Positions 9,865 through 22,160 of a stretch of 64,000 nucleotides of DNA are shown in pieces; position 1 is the first letter of the stretch; every line of letters starts with the position of its first letter. A program made the position numbers and the translations under genes. A model generated the notes under the pieces. The model did not search any database and had not been told where the DNA came from. It worked only from the letters and a program-made list of their open reading frames with translations. The DNA is taken from positions 15,641,501 through 15,705,500 of the forward strand of contig NC_088308.1 of assembly GCF_910592395.1 (NCBI RefSeq). The letters run 5' to 3'. Source of the stretch: Lineus longissimus. Its lineage: Eukaryota; Nemertea; Pilidiophora; Heteronemertea; Lineidae.

Positions 9865-11812
9865 CGGCACCAGAGAGGGCCATTGTGCTCACCTGAACCC
9901 GAAGAACAATCATGCAATAGTTCTAAAATGGACATTGATTATTTATGAACTTGGCCCCCTGGTGGCCACATTTAAAATCAGATCGGGATCAAAGTGGGTC
10001 GTTAAAGTAGAGGATGCACGTGGCTACCTTCACACCACATATGATCAACATCAGAGCTTCAGTTTTGGCAAAAATAGACTTACATGATTTAACTTTGCCC
10101 CCTGGTGGCCGAATTTGTAATCGAATCCGGACTGTAGTTGGTCGTTTGGGGGGGGGGGGGAGGGGTGTATAAACCGAAGACCTGAAGACCGAGGATGGAA
10201 GACCTCTGAAAAAGGTGAAAAAGGAAGATCCATAGTGGTAAAAAAGGAAGACCCTGGGAAAAAATCAATGACTGCATTTAGTTATTGCATTCTAATTTCA
10301 TCTACACGTTCTCCCATCACTCTTCAACTTTACTGAAATAAGAATCGCCAGCAAGTGAACACCCAAGATTAAACAGGGCGAAAACAAAAAAGCCTATAGG
10401 CAAATGTACACAAACATTTTCTATGTACAGGAATTTGTTTAATCCCTCCAAAATCCCGTAGCAAGATTAAAAAGTTTCCTGTACATAAAAATGTTTGTGT
10501 ACATTTGCCTATGGACTTTTTTGTTTTCGTCCTGTATGAGCTTGGGTGTTCACTTCCTGGCTTTTCTTTTTTCAGTAAAGTTGAAGAGTGGTGGGTAGAG
10601 CGTGTAGCTGAAATAAGAGTGGAATATCTTAATGCCTTCATTGTTTTTTCCAAGGTTTTCCTTTTTTACTACTATGCGTCTTCCTTTTTTACCTCTGAAA
10701 AGGTATCCCGATTAGGAAAATACCAGGGGAAATGAGAAAAAAACGAGTCTACTTGATAGAAAATATGGCCTCTGTTCCCCTTTATTGTCCTGGACGCATT
10801 TGATAGCAAGATTAAAAAGTTTCCTGTACATAGAAATTGTTTGCGTACATTTGCCAATGGACTTTTTGTGTTCGGCCTGCATAATCTTTGGTGTTCACTT
10901 GCTGGCGATTCTTTTTTCAGTAAAGTTGGAGAGTGATCGGTATAACGTGTTGCTGAAATTAGAGTGAAATATCTCAATGCCTTCATTGAGTTTTTCCCAG
11001 GGTCTTCCTTTTTTACCTTTTTCAGAGGTCTTCAATCTTCGTTCTTTGGGTCTTCGTTTTATACACAACCGTCGTTTGGGTAGGACTTGCCTAGGGGCAT
11101 CTTCGTACAAGTTAAGAATGATCTAGGTCACATAGTAAGAAAACGTGCCATGTTTGGTGAAATTTTCAAAGTTGACCGCTATGACCTTGAAAAGTACGTC
11201 AAGTCAAAATCCCGGGTATTACGTCATGTATCCTTACGAGAGGTACCTATAATAAATATTTGGAAGTGATCCAGCCTTAATTTCAGGAGATTTGTGTTTT
11301 GTGTTTTGGCCCCCTGGTGGCTAATCCATGAATCAAATCACATGGAAATTTAGTCTCTGAGGTCATTTGACCTAGGGGTACATATGTACAAGATTTCAAG
11401 TCAGTATCACCAGCGGTGACGAAACGTGCCGCTATTACCTAACGGCGATTCCGATAGCGAACTTCGACCTCTGTGACCTGGAAAAGTAGGTCAAATCGGA
11501 AACCCGGGTTAAATTTCAAAAACCCTTATGAGACGCATCTACGGTAAAAATATCAAAATTCTAGCTGGCAGCGTCATAAGATATAGCCAAAAATAGGTTT
11601 TCAAAGAGCACCACCTATATGGCAGACAAGCAGTCAAATTGCGCTAATTTTCATTTTGAAAGAAGGTCTTGCCTAGGGGTGCCCACACACCCAGTATGAA
11701 CCTTCTAGGTCAAGTGGTTAAGAAACGTGCCAATCTTTTGTCAAAAGTTAACGACGGACGATGGACGCCACGGTATCGTACAAGCTCCCCTGAAAGGTGA
11801 GCTAAAAAGGCC
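9865..11812 (+). mobile_element. repetitive AGGTCA-rich element (family A), copy 1, with nested insertion
   Basis: Begins with GGGCCATTGTGCTCACC (9878) and ends CTCCCCTGAAAGGTGAGCTAAAAAGG. The inner units contain GGCCCCCTGGTGG, GACCTAGGGG, AAACGTGCC and GACCTCTGTGACCTGGAAAAGTAGGTCA, and a terminal GACGGACGATGGACGCCACGG. CTCACC at one end and GGTGAG at the other are inverted. One unit is interrupted by the foldback element at 10,165-11,068. No coding capacity. Confidence 0.65.
10165..11068. mobile_element. foldback element nested in family A
   Basis: Left end GTGTATAAACCGAAGACC and right end GGGTCTTCGTTTTATACAC are inverted. The arm (AAAGGAAGACCCTGGGAAAAA, then ACTTTACTGAAATAAGAATC, then CAAATGTACACAAACA) occurs once in one orientation (about 10,190-10,450) and twice inverted (about 10,460-10,690 and 10,800-11,060). 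GTCGTTTGGG flanks both sides and may be the target duplication. The left flank also has a poly-G run. Confidence 0.7.
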
Positions 11813-12599
11813 GTTTTAGACAGATTTGCAATCATGATGGAAACAATACACCAGGGGCGTAGCTAGCCCTATTTGTGGTTGGAAGAGGGGGAGGGGATCA
11901 AAATGAAACCTTTTGAAATTGGTCGGCCAATAGTACAGCATGGTCAAAACAAATATTTAGTGTCCTCTGGGGGGGGGGGCATTTGCTCCCCCCAGACCCC
12001 CATTAGCTACTCCCATGTACACACCTACATTGTTGTATTCTCATCTTACAGTCCAAGTGTACACAGATCAGGTACATCATACAGGCACCAATTTTATACA
12101 AATATTAAGCGAGCACGACTACTTGCGTCGCTGGGCGCTAGAAATAGAAACTAGATTCAGTTGGATCAACGGTTAAATGCATGTGCACGTGAAGCCCTTT
12201 AAATCCAAGCCAGAATGCATCGGATGGAATATTGTAAGGCAAATGGCATAACGAATGTTGATGCAAGAGTCATCAACGTGTTGCTTGTTTTTGTCTAAGG
12301 ATACGTGGGCATGAGAATACAAAAATTTGTTTTCGCATTTCCATCCATCCTGAGGAAATCAGGGGATAATGTTCGCTTCTCCGGACCAGCACACAAACCC
12401 CTGAGACATTCGCCCTCATTTGGTGAAGTGTCAGCGCAGAAGTAAGTGCGCCTAATCAGAGCGTCGCTTACGCACGGTATATTTGACCCGGCAGATTTAA
12501 AGGGGATATACACTTGTGCTTCAACCAACAGGGGAAATGTCTCAGGGTTTATGTTCAGATTGGTCAACCGCAACCGTAATCGTCCACCCTTCGCCATAG
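11813..12599. other. no gene seen
   Basis: Non-coding by inspection. A G run is present at 11,970-11,979. Confidence 0.5.
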
Positions 12600-13543
12600 C
12601 ACTCTTCTAAACGTGTACCGCTGTGGTCATCAACCTCGTATCACTATCTCAATAAAGAGGTCATCTCTGCCCGAGGAAGGTCTACGACCTTGTGAAGGCA
12701 GACCAAGATTCATTCAGACAGGCCCTGATAGGGGATTTTCGACAGATACTAGTAGCCAGCTCTTTAGAAGTAGATCAATACGGCGCCTACAGGAATGCTA
12801 AAACCTGCCAAAACAGAAACCAACCCAAGAATTGGGCCAACGGAAGCGGTAAAAGTCTCGAAGACCACTAGAATAAGATTGGCAGAGAACACCTCGATTC
12901 GCATCAGGCAAATCCAGAGGAAAGGCAGCCGGCGGAAATGAACTTCTGCAACAAATCTCAGCGCTTTTTCCAGCAAGGGCGTCCTGTTCCATACGACTGT
13001 AGCCAGTCAAAGACAAAAAAGTCATACCGCCGTTGCTATCAACAAAGATGACTGTGTCATAAACGACGCTGACACCGGTTGAAGCGAGTGGGCCAAGAAC
13101 TATGAACAGCTCGCAACACAAAAAAAGCAACAGAACCTCACCTCGAGGGCATCCTGTACTATATGTGAGAAAATGCGAGGATAATCTTTCTTTTGATGCA
13201 AGAACCGTGAAGGATGCCATAAGTATGCACAGCAATTGGAAAGCGCCAGACGAGGAAGGGTTTACAGCAGAACACTTTTAAGAAACTGTTAGCTCACGCA
13301 CGGGGAGCACTAGAACAGCTAGCAAGCGCAATCAATACTATCAAGAAGATCAGGTGGGCACCTGAAGCACTCAAATCAGTCAACAAAATCACTATAGCCA
13401 AGAAGGAGAGGACTCGCTGATTATAGATTACTACAGAAGTATTTTCTGGCAAGCTCCACGAGCACATATGTCACTAACACAGTGTTTAGGACATCAAACA
13501 ATCACAGGATGGCTTACAGTATGGTTTTACCGAGAAACGGTCA

Positions 13544-13573
13544 CCGACCATGGCATCCCTACTAGCATTGACT
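13544..13573. repeat. perfect 12-bp hairpin
   Basis: CATCCCTACTAG, a 6-base loop, then CTAGTAGGGATG. It lies in the LINE remnant just before RT motif A and has no counterpart in a normal LINE frame. Confidence 0.7.
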
Positions 13574-14269
13574 AGTAGGGATGACAGAATTGACATTGAC
13601 AGAAACCATAGCTGAATCCAAAGAGAATAAACAGAGCCTGTTCATCTGCTCCCCAGACGCAACGAAAGCTTTCGGCGTTGTCTCTCATGCAAGGCAGCAG
13701 ATGAAAATGAAACGGTCGCTATGGTGCCTTGTGGATCACCGATACAGCAAAGCACAGAGGTGATGAGATGACTTGGTCACGCCACAGGGAGTACACTGCA
13801 AGCCAAGGAGTAAGATAACTGACAAGGGGCAGCAGTGATGTCACCCCACACTCCACAAGTTTATGCCAACGACTTGGCCTCCTAACCGACCGAAGCCAGA
13901 TTTGGGATGCACATTGGACCCGTCTACATCGGTGCTCCCGGATGCACGGATGATCTGCTACTCCTGTCAACACAAAACCAAGACCTTCAAGCAAGCGAGG
14001 AAGATTTCCCATGTCATCGAACCCAGATTCAAACTTGCCAGAAGGACTGCATATGCATTGATGGGAGTTGGGTTTCATTGCCTGGCTCCACCTACATCCC
14101 TAAAATTGTATGACACCTTCGCCTTGCCAAGATTACTCGATGGGCTAGAAGTCACCTGTCCATCATCCACCCAGCCGACCCAGAAGACCTTTGAATGGCT
14201 ACTCATCAACCAAACATGGCTCGGAAAACTCCAACCAATGTGGCAAGCATGCAAGGGAAAAGCCACCTT

Positions 14270-14401
14270 GTGTCGGCTGCAACCACTAGAGCGCGCGAGG
14301 CACTTAGTTGGAAGATCCTCCACACAAACCACCTAGTGTCGGCTGCAACGACTAGAGCGCGCGAAGCACTTAGTTGGACGAGCCTCCACACAAACCGACC
14401 G
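14270..14401 (+). repeat. 66-bp tandem duplication inside the LINE remnant
   Basis: GTGTCGGCTGCAAC…CACTTAGTTGG…CCTCCACACAAACC is repeated with period 66 and a few differences. Confidence 0.85.
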
Positions 14402-14816
14402 AGCCAGATATGGAAAAAGTGAGCTGAACACCTAAGTGAGCTGTTCCCTAAGCTACCAGAAACAAGAAGACACAGCCCACTTCCTAATAACCTGCCATGT
14501 ACGAAACAAAGAATGTGAACCACTGGTCCAGGCACTAAACATAATCTACAAAAGAGAAGAGAAGGTCCCACCACAGACAGCCATTGAACGGTGCGCCGTT
14601 CTTATCAATGGAGGGTACAAATCGGAACAAACTAAGAATTACAACAATAATCTACACACAAATATGCTTTCTCGCTCCATGTGCCACAAACCTTCGATTA
14701 TCAGAGAAAACTACTCGCAGGAAGCAAAGTTTCCCGAAGGCACCGGGAGGAATTCAATAAAGAAGAAGAAGAAGAAGATGAAGAAGGGCCAGAGAAGCAA
14801 ACATTATAATCCGTGA

Positions 14817-15332
14817 TTTCCTAACAATGGTCGACCATGCGCTGGTCTTAAGACTGCGGTGGCTGGGTTTTTTTCTGAGCGGGATGACTTATTCGGTCGG
14901 GGGGGGGGGGGGGGGAGGGACGACGACTTGAATTTGGCACTTGACCACAAACCTTAGCAGTTTTTGCATGAACTATCCTTGGACTGACTCCAAATAGGTC
15001 TATGTAGCACACTATGGTATCGTTGTCTTCTGAGTTTTTCTCGAATTGCTGTTTACCTCTTACAGAGTCTTCCAAATAAATATTTAAAAGAATCTGCCTC
15101 TTACTAGTTTTTTCAAGCATTTTCAGCTACAATCACGGCCTAAAGTTTGTGAAAAGTGGTCAATTTCCTGACAGGCAAATGGAGCCCCATATGGAGCTAC
15201 ATCTGTGTTTTTTCCCTCTAACTAAAATCTTCTTTTTCCCAGTACAGGTAGCAAACACTTGGATCAGCATAGAGTACTGCCTTTAATTATGTAACCTTTA
15301 GGACAAGTTGGTGACCAGCATGGAGCAATATG
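14817..15332. other. no gene seen; poly-G tract
   Basis: Contains a G run near 14,899-14,917 preceded by GGGATGACTTATTCGG. No coding sequence is recognised. Confidence 0.5.
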
Positions 15333-15516
15333 TGTGACCCATCACAGCGAAACCAGCGCTTGTCGCACAGATGATGAGCCTAAATGACACCAGGAGATAA
15401 TGGAAGAAATTGATCATATTTCACAAAAGGCAGACAACAGAGAAATGAACAAACAGTCCGTCGCAACCTGCCAAGCTCAGAGCGACATGCGCCTGATTTT
15501 GTTGTGACGGGTCACA
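15333..15516. repeat. 184-bp element with 14-bp terminal inverted repeats
   Basis: Begins TGTGACCCATCACA and ends TGTGACGGGTCACA, which are inverted copies with one mismatch and each nearly palindromic. The inside (AACCAGCGCTTGTCGCACAG…GCGACATGCGCCTGATTTTG) has partial internal symmetry. It looks like a small MITE or SINE-like conserved repeat. No second copy is seen in this window. Confidence 0.45.
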
Positions 15517-16349
15517 TCTCTCTGATGACATTCCCGCTTAAAGCTGACGGGTCAAATATACATTCCCAAGTAAGGCCGAAACAGAGCTCTCGGGAATGAT
15601 TGTTGGGGATGTGCATTTGAATCTTCTATTGAATATACCAATTACCCCCAGTGCACGAATCGAAAGCGTGGCATTCTCTGCTGACACCGGAGAGTGCACA
15701 TCCAGTGCACGCGTCCAGAGATCAGTGCATAAAATATTTGGACGAAAAGTCTGAACTGGATACTACAACTGGCCATTTGGGAGACCCTGTGCCACGATGC
15801 GGCACCATACAGCGAGGCGGATCAGGTCACTCAGTGGTCATTCTCCCAGTCACGTGCATCACGTCACTCGATCTAAATTCTCTTTGGACGGTCGATTCGA
15901 CGGTGATCCGTTACTGTGACCTACAAGATGGCATTTCCCAGCGTTCCCTTGGCTCTCGTGACACCTCAGCTGTCAATATGTTCACCTCCACTGGATGCCA
16001 TTATTTTCGTCTTCTCGAGGCTGATTTCCATGCCATATCTGCAAACCGGTTTTGTAATGTAATTACAACCTAAATAGGAATTATTGCTCTAACAAATTGC
16101 CAACCGATCAGTGAGTGCACGCTACTTCATTGCGGTTTGATTATTGTTTTGTTTGGCAATCAGCAGCTGATCGAAATTTACTAATACTTCTTCCTAAATT
16201 GTTAGATAGTTTACATCAATATACGTCCACAATGTATATTGTATGTATTTGTTACCCGATAAATTACATGTATACCGCAAGTGAAGAGCATTCTTTGTTG
16301 AATTTTCGTTCGTTTGCAGCGCAGTTCAGTTTGTTGCTGAATTAAAATG
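15517..16349. other. no gene seen
   Basis: A 140-codon open frame (15,651-16,073, plus) has no recognisable domain. I treat it as chance. Confidence 0.4.
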
Positions 16350-16496
16350 GGCTTCGTCATGATTGATAAAAGTTCTTTTATCACAAGCAGATGTATCTAC
16401 TGTACCTCGGAAATACTTCGTCCTTACACTGAGGACTTCTTCATTACACTGACTGACAGAGGTAGCTCTGCTGACGTCAGCTGACCTCATTCATCT

Positions 16497-16940
16497 GAGA
16501 CAAGACCACTAATGAATATTCATAGGTTGGGGGGTCGAGGCCTATCAATTAGACGAGTGCATGTTTTTAACTCTCAAGTACATATTTGGAGAGGTATTGA
16601 AAAAATATTTGCTGTGGCAAGTCTACAGATATAAGGAAATTATTTGATGAAAAAATTAATTTCGAATTTTGCTAATTGGGTAATAGGGGGCGTGTTTGGA
16701 GTTTTTTCTGCCAGTTGACTGAAAAGAGTGGAAATATCAAAGTCTGTCTAATTTGTCGATTATCAAAAAATATCCGTGGTCGATCACCAGTTTATTTTTC
16801 ACCATTTACTTGCCCGACTGTCCGGAATAACATAATCTAAATTTCAGATTCACAACCGAGCATATTATTTGATGCGTCGCGGTCAAACATTGACAATTTA
16901 ACTGCTAAAAGGCTTAAAAAATCAATTGTGGTCTTGCCTC
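16497..16940 (-). repeat. MITE copy 2 (GAGACAAGACC family)
   Basis: Inverted relative to copies 1, 3 and 4: starts GAGACAAGACCACTAATGAA and ends TCAATTGTGGTCTTGCCTC. Length 444 bp. ATCT on both sides may be the target duplication. Confidence 0.85.
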
Positions 16941-17042
16941 ATCTCAAAAGCAAAAAAGGGAGAGAAAACCGAATTTTTCGCAATCAGAAGCCCAAGTTTT
17001 AATTGATCTTGTAACAAATGGACTTGGGATCTTGCGATCAAA

Positions 17043-17320
17043 GTTTTCGTCAGATATGACAAACAAAATGAAAAAAAAACAAATGGGATGCAATTGCCCT
17101 AAAGGTTAGTTCCTTGGGAGTGGCCACAAGGACCGGGAATAACTGCAGGGAAAAATGGAACCAGCAGCTTTCAAAGGCGAAAGAGATCCATTCCCTGCAG
17201 CAAAAACACCAGAGAGGGTCTGGAGGAGGGGGAAAGATGCCACAGGCCGACTCTTCACTGCAGAGTATCATAGACAAATTTGATGTCCTCCCCGAGCATT
17301 TCAACTATCAAAACAATGGT
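17043..17320 (+). pseudogene. Myb/SANT-like DNA-binding domain remnant
   Basis: In one plus-strand frame: NKWDAIALKVSSLG, then TGNNCREKWN, KAKEIHSLQQKHQRG, SGGGGK and SLQSIIDKF. This is the third helix and following linker of the Myb/SANT-like domains found with Harbinger-type transposons and many invertebrate orphan proteins. The first two helices and any ATG are absent. A downstream frame (17,655-17,837; FPPFTAPEGGIGADDLEI) may be another piece of the same gene. Confidence 0.55.
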
Positions 17321-17920
17321 TTCTCTGCAAAAACGGTATCTTTTAAAAAGTTTATTGTCATTGAAGAACTCCAAGTGGTTGATTCTTTGTCTAAAATGCC
17401 GTGGAGCTTGAAAAATGGCTGGAAAGCCACAAACAGGGCCTGGTTATCCGCCATTTTGTTTCAGCTAACTCCAAAATAGGGATTTATCTTGGGGTTAGGA
17501 GGTCAGTTAAAGTTAGCGTTAACTTAACGCTACTTTTAAATTATTTTCTTTCTTGCAACCCAAATTAACTTTTTGGAGTTAAGTTGACGCCAAGATAAAC
17601 TAACAGTGATTTTTAACTATTTTTTACTTTTGTGCAACCGGGCCCTGATCGTATGTGTGGGATAGTTGGAGGCCATCGTCTTCTGTTAATGACTGGCTGT
17701 TTTTTCCGGATGTGGATGTTTTCCCTCCATTTACGGCCCCAGAAGGTGGTATCGGTGCCGATGATCTTGAAATTGTCTCTATGACGTCAGCAGAGCTATC
17801 TCTGTCAGTCAGTGTACTGAAGAAGTCCTTGGTGTAAGGACGAAATATTTATTCACAAGGTAACTACTTCTGCTTGTGATAAAAGAACTTTTATCAATCT
17901 AAAACACGAAGCTGATGAAT

Positions 17921-20580
17921 CTTTTTGGCTTCATCATGGTTTCAAATTAATTGCCTGACAGAGATGTAGGATCATAGAACACTTGCCGTGACCAGACTCA
18001 TAATTTGAAACTCTGCCATCCAGTCATTATAGGCCGATTTTGGTGTACATGCTACACGTCACAGCCCAGCACACGTCATTTTCTTCCCAGCTTAGGCAGA
18101 TATGGTGGATATAAGCACACAAATGTGTTCAAGTTATCGTCTCGAAATACCTACCAGCATATCCACGTCGTGTGCCATCGAACAGGAAATGTTCGCTGTT
18201 GAACCTGTTTGTGTTTCCAATTCTTTGCTGACTTCTGCTACGGTAACCACAGTGCCTTTCTGACACTGCCCAAATCCCCACATTGTACAGTAGAAGATCC
18301 AAATGCACATTACGAACATTCCCTACTCAGAGTGCAGTGCTCGGCTTCGGCCAAAACTGGGGAATGGACCCATTAGCTTTATACGGGATAACATTACATT
18401 GTTTCGCTGTTCGTCACACTTGAATACTTTGAGGCCGACAGAACAATTAAAATTTTCGATTTCTCGGAAACACACAATTGGCATTATCATACTGTTCAAT
18501 ACATGCAATTAGAAATGCTTTGCTTGATGGGGCCTGTTCAAAAAACCTTCTCAAAAATGTTTTCGTCCGCCATTTTTTGGATGTACAGTCCAATTCTAGG
18601 ATGTTTCATCACAATCCTGCAGCTTTTCGTTGTTCAAAGGGAATAAAACTTTCGTTGCTTTTGTTTCTGTGAGCAGACGGCAGAAAATGCCTCGTTTTCG
18701 TGGGATGTATGGACCCATCCCACCCCCCCCCCCCCGGGAGTGTGGGCCTATGAAATGTTCCCCAGGTTCTATGTTCCTTGATCTGAAAGGGTTCTATGTT
18801 TCCCGCATTCTTTATTCGTCAGGTCCAATGTTCCCAGTGTGTTCAGTCCGGGAAAATGAAATTCACGGACTGTTTATGTATTGGCATTTATCATGTTAAA
18901 GAGACAATATAGGCAGCAGCTAGGCAGGCAGAATAAAGTTACACAAAGTCGCCAATAGGGGTCTCTCACATCTCACAGTACGTCGAAATGACTCACGCTT
19001 GTACGAGGAATATATTAAGTGCTGAATATGACACGACCCAGGGCCCTTACTGTGTATATAAGTCTCCTGAAGATGGCCAAATTAGCCCATCTGCTCCTGC
19101 CTGTAGTCCCCCTTTAATAGAGGCAAAGTGCACGGTTGAAAAACCTGACCAGATTCCCCTCCCTTTTCTTGCTTTAGATCCTAGCCGTGTAGAAGTAGTT
19201 TGAAATGTCCTTGGAGAGAATGCCCGGGGAACAAAGGATTCCCTTTTAATCTCTGAGCTATTGACATGACAATGTCATGACCTATAGAGCGATATACATG
19301 TACCATAGAGCGATACACTAGTACGTGTACCATGGTAATCCTTGAGAATACAATAGGGCCGCACATTTTTTCCAGCGGACATGCTCTACTTCTACACCAG
19401 CCATAGTCCTTACACTTTAAAGCTGCAGGTCTGTCTACGGCAACTTAAAATTGGATCCATAATCGTATAGGCGGCCTATGAGGGAACATGGAACCCGGGG
19501 AACACTGGAATGACCATGTAACGCGCCCATCCTGATATACGCCAATTTGGATGGAAACTCTTCCATAAGGATTGTGCCCATATAAATGATGCGATTTGTC
19601 ATATTTTTTCGGGCAAACAACTAAAATATATTTTTGTTGCTTGTTTGTAAATGACAGTATGCCACTAGGAAACAAACGAAAGAGACCAAGGGATCCTCTA
19701 GCAAACATTTACAGTTATATCTCAGTTTGGAGAGCTCGAGCTGCTGTAAGAGCCTATGGTTCAAAGGATTATCGTGGAATATTGTATAAATAAATGGACA
19801 TCAATGATGTTTCGACTGTTTTGAGCATATTTGCAATGCTAAAAACGAAATTTATGTGTGGGCACCATCCATTTGGGAAAGTTTCAGTTCGTATCGGCGC
19901 ATATCCGTTTGGGCTCGGTACTATATGTACTAGGCGCCTTAATACAAGTTTCCACTAGATGTACAGCGGCATAAACGGGAAACCGCGTGGATTTCACAGG
20001 TGTTTGATTAATTTCGATACAATTTATTGGCTCGACGATGGCAACTGGCAACAATAAAACCTGTGAAAGTCACAAGACCGCGACGGTAAACTCCAGTAAT
20101 GGAATCGGACCTTTACGTGTTTCGCACAGTGTTTTGACTGAGCTTCTCCGAATATCCCGAATGTAAATTCCTGATGCCGCAACCTATTCAAAGTAAAATT
20201 GAACTTATTGCAACGTCGACCATCGTCATTTTTTCTTTCGCCATATTATGTCGTCTTGATACAGTTGTCTACACTGCTATCAAACATGTAAATTTGAGGT
20301 AATTTGTTCTAATCGATCCTGATACTTTATACAAGTCGAGTTCTAATGTTCAATCAGGATACAGCCACATGAACGTAGTCCTAGCGCTGACGGGGCGGTT
20401 ACTTTACCATCATTCCTCTTCATGAAGGGACTAGAAAAGCCAGGTATCATCATATTTAAATAAGGTTGGTAAATTCCGATACTTTGCCAAACCCTATAAT
20501 ATTAACGGAGTATGCCAAACCCCAGCATAAGTAATGCCGGACTAGCTTGGTGCATTATCCCTTCACATGACCAAGTGTTA
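17921..20580. other. no gene seen
   Basis: Contains a poly-C run (18,721-18,734), repeated GGTTCTATGTTCC words at 18,770-18,840 with inverted GGGAACATGGAACCCGG at 19,480, and CCATAGAGCGATACAC repeats (19,280-19,330). No domain is recognised in the short open frames. Confidence 0.5.
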
Positions 20581-21242
20581 CCATTCCCTTGTTCTCCGCT
20601 AAGTCCTTAGGAGAAGACCGCCCACTGTCATGGATACCTTTGCCGGACAGCCTCCCTGCACTCGCGTCTCTTTCGACCTGGGTAGGTCTTACATTTTGTT
20701 ATCTCCAAGTAAAAGTCCTTTCTGTAATAACAGCACTTCTCAAAGCTTTTCTGATATTTCAGCGCACATTTCTCGATCTTTGTGGAGAGTCGTTTTGTAT
20801 ATTTGTAGGAGTAGGGCCATCTGCTAGAGGCGGAGTTGGAAAACCGTGAGCTCAATTTGTTTCTTCGCATTCTTTTTTTCTGGGCAATAAGATGGAGTTC
20901 AATGTCACAACCAAGTCCTTTCCTAGCAGTTTTCTCGCCAACTTTACAGCAACGGAGGTGCGATGGTTTAAAACGTTCCCTTCGAATGACGCTCTGAGGC
21001 GGAGCAATGCGGGCGCTTTGGAGGAAGTCGTAGCCGAATGGAACGATTGCATCTGGAAGATAAAAAATACAGATATAGAAATATTTAGCCTGTAGGCCCA
21101 TAACTAAGATCAAGAATTAAAGATGACACTGTGAATGACATACGGTTCCTGCATTATCATTCGATAACACCAAGACCAGGCCAAGCCTTGTAACCTAGAG
21201 CTTGGCAACTGCGCTTTCACAGTATATCCCTGAATGTTTGTC
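20581..21242. other. no supported gene; long minus-strand open frame
   Basis: A 161-codon minus-strand frame (20,628-21,113) is rich in Lys, Arg and Cys, but matches no family I recognise and lacks splice or promoter support. Chance is likely. Confidence 0.35.
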
Positions 21243-21329
21243 AGTTACCAGAAAGTAAATGTCCACCGTCTTTTTTAAATATCACAGAGATTAATATGTA
21301 AAGAGCAATCTCTAGTGAACTCACACAAC

Positions 21330-21490
21330 TGTTTGACGTGGGGGAGCCCCCCAAACCCCCGTCCTTCTGACATATATAGCCAGTACATTGGGGGATGAGT
21401 CCCCCAAACCCCCTCCCCCGTTCTCTGAAAGTGACAGGTTTTAGTCAGTACATTGGGGGGGGGAAGGCCCCCCCCCCCCCCCCCCCCATT
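21330..21490. repeat. degenerate tandem C/G-rich repeat
   Basis: Two to three copies of a ~70-bp unit (AGTCCCCCAAACCCCC … TTCTGACA/GTGACAGG … AGTACATTGGGGG), ending in a long C tract (21,469-21,487). Confidence 0.6.
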
Positions 21491-21617
21491 GGACTCTAAA
21501 AATAGAATTCCTTGGAGACGCGGAACAATAAGGCCCCATAAAGAAATAGTCCCCGCCCCGGTAGCTGTCTCATATCTGCTGACAGAAGCAGCTCTTTGTG
21601 GTGAGTTAATAATTGAA

Positions 21618-22160
21618 TGCATGTCATGACACCCAGGAGCTTTTTCTCATTTCTGAAACCGTTGCATGGCTGGAATGAATTTCCAAATCAGTCCGTCAAA
21701 TCTCTATGCAATGAAAATTGAAATGTCACAACTGTCTCCACCGACGTTGTCATGTATGTCCTAGCAGACGATTTTTAAATAAATGATGTGATTGATATAC
21801 TTGTAGATTGGAATGAATTATTTCTTCAATGATATGAAAGTTGAAAGCCCTCTGACATGTCTGAGTACAAAAATGCAGAGGCAAGACACATCATGCATGT
21901 CATGACACCCTGGAGCTTTTTCTCATTTCTGAAACAGTTGCATGGTTGGAATGAATTTCCAAAATCAGTCCGTCAAATCTCTATCCAAATGGAACTTTAA
22001 GACCACTCTATATTTGTGCAGTAGTGTTAAAACTGACTTTTTGAAGTAAAGTACGTAAATCGAGAAGAAGAGGACGTTTACTTCGTCTGCAATGAAATGT
22101 CACAACTGTCTCCGCCGACGTTGTTGTCCTGTATGTTCTAGCAGACGATTTTTAGATACA
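21618..22160 (+). repeat. dispersed direct duplication
   Basis: TCATGACACCCAGGAGCTTT…GGAATGAATTTCC…CAGTCCGTCAAATCTCTATG (21,622) recurs at 21,899. TGTCACAACTGTCTCCACCG…TAGCAGACGATTTTTA (21,723) recurs at 22,096. The second copy has an extra ~110 bp between the two blocks. No coding sequence. Confidence 0.75.

Larger units (their letters stand above)
12790..14816 (+). mobile_element. decayed LINE (non-LTR retrotransposon)
   Basis: Reverse-transcriptase landmarks occur in order on the plus strand but in shifting frames: VKDAISMHSNWKAPDEEGFT (13,208-13,270), SPDATKAFGVVSHA (motif A region, 13,650), GCTDDLLLLS (13,940; the catalytic DD), LYDTFALPRLLDGLEV (14,108), and a C-terminal CCHC-like end QKQEDTAHFLITC (14,460). 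Multiple stops and frameshifts make it dead. AATAAAGAAGAAGAAGAAG at 14,755 may be its 3' tail. The clade cannot be fixed by eye. Confidence 0.75.
16350..17920. mobile_element. TIR-bounded element carrying a Myb/SANT-like remnant
   Basis: About 140 bp at 16,350-16,490 (GATTGATAAAAGTTCTTTTATCACAAGC … GGACTTCTTCA … TAGCTCTGCTGACGTCA) recurs inverted at 17,778-17,920 with high identity. Inside lie MITE copy 2 (16,497-16,940), a Myb/SANT-like coding remnant (17,043-17,320) and a short palindromic stretch (17,480-17,640, with TAGCGTTAACTTAACGCTA). This fits a DNA transposon that once encoded a DNA-binding accessory protein. The transposase is not seen. Confidence 0.6.

Noticed and set aside
15651-16073. 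140-codon plus-strand gene
   Set aside because: No recognisable family or coding periodicity by eye.
20628-21113. 161-codon minus-strand gene
   Set aside because: No domain, no conserved motif, no splice or promoter support; a few frames this long are expected by chance in 64 kb.
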